Shown here: piece by piece, positions 61,150-64,000 of the stretch
Layout: every line of letters starts with the position of its first letter
Numbering within the stretch: position 1 is the first letter of the stretch
NCBI GenBank assembly: GCA_023053545.1
Contig: JAKZAN010000001.1
Coordinates: forward strand, 9,754,565 to 9,818,564
DNA from: Lepidurus packardi
Lineage: Eukaryota; Arthropoda; Branchiopoda; Notostraca; Triopsidae
Length of the DNA stretch: 64,000 nt
Reading direction: 5' to 3'
The notes under the pieces: model-generated
What the model was told of the DNA's origin: nothing
The model's input: only the letters and a program-made list of their open reading frames with translations
The model's database searches: none
Made by a program: the position numbers and the translations under genes

Positions 61150-64000
61150 AAACCAGTACCTCAACTATCGACGTCAGGTTTGGTCCCAATAATGTATCCA
61201 AGAAATACACGTATACTAATATTCCTGCATATCTACAAGTTGTTTTCACTAATACCAGGATCTATGAATTCCTCTCCATTTTTTAAAAAATGTGTCCTCT
61301 TTCTTTATTCGTTGAATAAAAATGGTGGGATGGAGAAAATGTTCAACACAGCATTGAGGAATGAGAAATACAAACGAGGAATTTCGTTCCAGACGACTAA
61401 AAAACTCTTGGAAATGGTTCAGTTTTCATAAAACATAAAAAATACTCGACCCCCTCGCTCTAACATGCTTCCCAAACAACTTTTTAATTAACTGTTTTCC
61501 CTATACGAAAATCTACCATACACAATGAAAAAAAAACAGCGTGCTCAATAACCACTCTGTGTATCATTTTCCCCTGAAGCATTCATTCATTTATTTAAGA
61601 AACCAACAATTTCATACAAAACTTTTTACAGAAATTACAACAACCTTAAAATTACCCAACTCCTCACCCCAACCCTTTTTATCTAGAAATATATGACGTT
61701 GACAGGCTAAAGCCTACAAGCCGTATTTAAAAAACTAATACTTTTACAACTATAAATAGCAATCGCACATCTTCGCTTATTCTAGGATTCAATATTTAAA
61801 TTTGGCTAACTAAAATATAGTTAGAAAAGGCTGACGAAGCGCGACTCTTCATTGTATTTTTTTTAAACTGTAGATAATTAAAGATTTTGTTTAATTGAAG
61901 ATTCACGAAGTAAAAAAAACGTAAAAAAAACTATTGGTACAAAGCTCAATTTAAGACATATACAGAATTGACTCTAAGACTGTACGTAAAACTATAGTTT
62001 ATTACAATAACATAATTATTAATATATAATTAAGTAAGAATCATTATTAAATTAAGTGTTATAGCCGCAAGGGAGTTAAAACTAGGTTAAAAGCCCTGGT
62101 ATCCCAAACCAACTTGGGTAAAAAAAATAATAAAAAAAATCGTAGATGACGAATGATTCAATTCATGACAATGCCATGCTGTATAATGTATAAGAGACAG
62201 CTGGGCTGACTAATCATATGATCTTTTATACTTTGGAAACAGTTATAGAAGATAAGGGCGAGGAAGAAGACCTAGCTGCTTCTCCTTGTGCTTTGGTAAT
62301 CGAATGCTTATTTCTCAGCCATCCAGGGAGCCCAGCACGGCCTCGTGACCCATATTTGACAAGCTTTAGGGAAACAGAATGTCTTCACAGAGAGAAGAAA
62401 GAGAAGACGGAAAAAAAACTCAATGGTTGCCTATTTTTTTTTTTGCCTGTTTGCTTGTACCGCGTGAGGCAAACTAACTAACCTCTTAAAAAAAAGCTTT
62501 GAAAATATGTACTTGCTGGCTAAAAAGCCATAAAACGTGTACGCCGTTAATTTTCCTTCCGCGTGTTGGGATTTGGGATCACCGGGATGGTGCGATGATG
62601 GGAGGAGCCTGTGTAAAATGAAGCAAAGGCGAAAATTTTGGGATTTTGATCCACTGTTTTCTCCTACTGTTACAGCAACTCCAAGCTGCCCAAGGATGGA
62701 CGTTCGCGGTTGGAAAGAAAAAGTTCTCTTTTGAACCCTTCGGGAATGTGTTATAGTGGAATAATAGTGTGGAGCAAGTTGCAGTGTGCCCAAGGTGGTC
62801 AGTCCAAGTTGGTCCTCGTGGAAGCACGAAAGTAGAGGGAAGAAAATAGCCCCTTCCCTTTTGCCCAAATTTGTTGCCGTGTCAATGGTGAAGTTTAGTC
62901 CACGACCCACTCTTTTTCCTTTACACTCTTCAGTGCGCAAATATTTATATAACTCTTCAAAGAAGAATATAATTTCCTCTTTCTTCGCAAGTCTTCGAGT
63001 TGGGGTAACTTTATGAAACTCGCAAAAAAATAGTATAAAACTGAAATCCATTTCCATGTGCGAAATTGAGCAAATGCGGTAGTGAAAAGCAGCTTGTTTG
63101 TTTAGCGGATTTAATTGGCAAGACTTAAAGAAATCGTGAATCAAAGAAATATTTAAGAATGGGTCAAATAACGACAGTAAAGAAGACTGGCTGCCTCCGC
63201 CAAGCGACGTCGTGGATGACAAGACGCATGGAAACGTTTTTCTGCAGGTAGGAAATGGAAACAACCGGAAAGAGAAATTGCTAAATTAAGAAACCTGCTT
63301 TTCCTGTCCCAAAATTCTTTTCACTTCGGGATTTCGCTGAATAATTACCGGTGAAAGGGAAAGTTTTATTTTTCCTGATTCACTTACAGGATGGATATGA
63401 TACATAAACCGATAAACCGCAAATATGATCCACATTTTTCAGATCTGCGGACTAGCTTTTATGGCTAGTCAATAAACCATGAACCCTTATCATCTCTTAA
63501 TTTAATAAAAAGTTATGTTTTAATTTAAGAAAAGCCGCAAATAGGACGATAGAACAGCCAAGCAACCTATACGAATTCGAACACCTATTTGGCCTCTAGG
63601 TCAGTGTAGGTAAAGGCCAAGGCCGTCTCTTTAGGGAGAAGGAGATTTAACACGTGGCCTGTTAGACCCTTAAATGCATTACTACGAGACAAAAGATAAG
63701 AGCAAGCAGGGAGAAATGTCAGTGGTTAGTAGTCCTGTGCATCTTTCTGAAAAGTTACTTCATCCTCACCCGAAGTTCATTATCACACGGAAGGCCGTCT
63801 GAAAAAGCTGGCATAGTGGTACTCGAAGATGAAAAATATAGGCCAAGAGGCACACATTCCGTTAGGTTTTGATACTTGTAGCGTTTACTGGTCCTCGTGT
63901 AACGCGTTTCACACGTTAAGACGCATATGACATTACGTAGTTCCGGATCAACATGGAATTCGTTGTTGCCTTCTTATAAGCAGGATTATTTGAAGTTAAC
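61150..64000. other. Mostly non-coding right end
   Basis: About 2.85 kb. 61440-62180 is strongly AT-rich. A 14-bp match to the Tn5 mosaic end lies at 62187-62200. The only long open frame is 62431-63264 on the minus strand, listed separately. From 63300 to the end I see no gene. Confidence 0.4.
62431..63264 (-). CDS. Long open frame of unknown status (277 codons)
   Basis: Uninterrupted from the ATG at 63264 to the stop at 62431. No signal peptide, no recognised domain; the composition (many Phe, Ser, Lys runs) looks like translated non-coding DNA. Yet an open run of this length is unlikely by chance at about 40% GC. It could be a real lineage-specific gene, a 3' exon of a gene on the minus strand, or chance. 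Confidence 0.2.
   Translation of the reverse strand: MFPFPTCRKTFPCVLSSTTSLGGGSQSSLLSLFDPFLNISLIHDFFKSCQLNPLNKQAAFHYRICSISHMEMDFSFILFFCEFHKVTPTRRLAKKEEIIFFFEELYKYLRTEECKGKRVGRGLNFTIDTATNLGKREGAIFFPLLSCFHEDQLGLTTLGTLQLAPHYYSTITHSRRVQKRTFSFQPRTSILGQLGVAVTVGENSGSKSQNFRLCFILHRLLPSSHHPGDPKSQHAEGKLTAYTFYGFLASKYIFSKLFFKRLVSLPHAVQANRQKKK

Overview
This window is animal nuclear DNA, most probably from an arthropod. Genes are split by many short GT-AG introns (often 55-70 nt). The content includes two insect-type gustatory receptors, a DEG/ENaC (pickpocket-like) channel, an InaF-motif membrane protein, a GH1 beta-glucosidase, a trypsin-like protease and several conserved housekeeping genes. A crustacean or a non-insect hexapod would fit; the sequence alone does not decide. 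Exon coordinates were worked out by hand from splice signals, reading phase and similarity to known families; nearly every multi-exon model keeps phase from start to stop.

Layout: 1-1838 (-) 5' part of a DEG/ENaC channel cut by the window edge; 1839-9692 long non-coding stretch with nine CACGTG E-boxes and a deleted Tigger-like transposon; 9693-12249 (+) DNA polymerase eta; 12353-13875 (-) trypsin-like serine protease; 14910-20817 (+) NUP133, with a decayed Tigger/pogo-like element in one intron; 22108-23607 (-) InaF-motif protein; 25274-25437 a small inverted-repeat element; 26034-27435 (+) steroid 5-alpha-reductase (SRD5A1 type); 27998-36476 (+) kinesin-3-type motor with a very long unrecognised tail; 36645-37240 (-) TRAPPC6; 38046-39932 (+) UBXN7; 40571-42608 (+) GH1 beta-glucosidase; 42855-47319 (-) prolidase (PEPD), whose 2.4-kb fourth intron holds a complete intronless FASTKD gene on the same strand (44318-46330); 49331-50758 and 51065-52835 (+) tandem gustatory receptors; 53718-55931 (+) divergent class-A GPCR; 56449-58543 (-) mitochondrial fission regulator (MTFR1 family); 59719-61149 (+) a ten-exon gene for a secreted cysteine-rich protein with odorant-binding-protein-like cysteine spacing and an 8-nt microexon; 61150-64000 mostly non-coding.

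The genes do not form one pathway. The right third groups genes plausibly linked to sensing (two gustatory receptors, an orphan GPCR, an OBP-like secreted protein), interrupted by the mitochondrial MTFR gene. The most novel item is the OBP-like gene. Other points of interest are the FASTKD gene nested in prolidase, the kinesin with the novel tail, and the transposon remnants.
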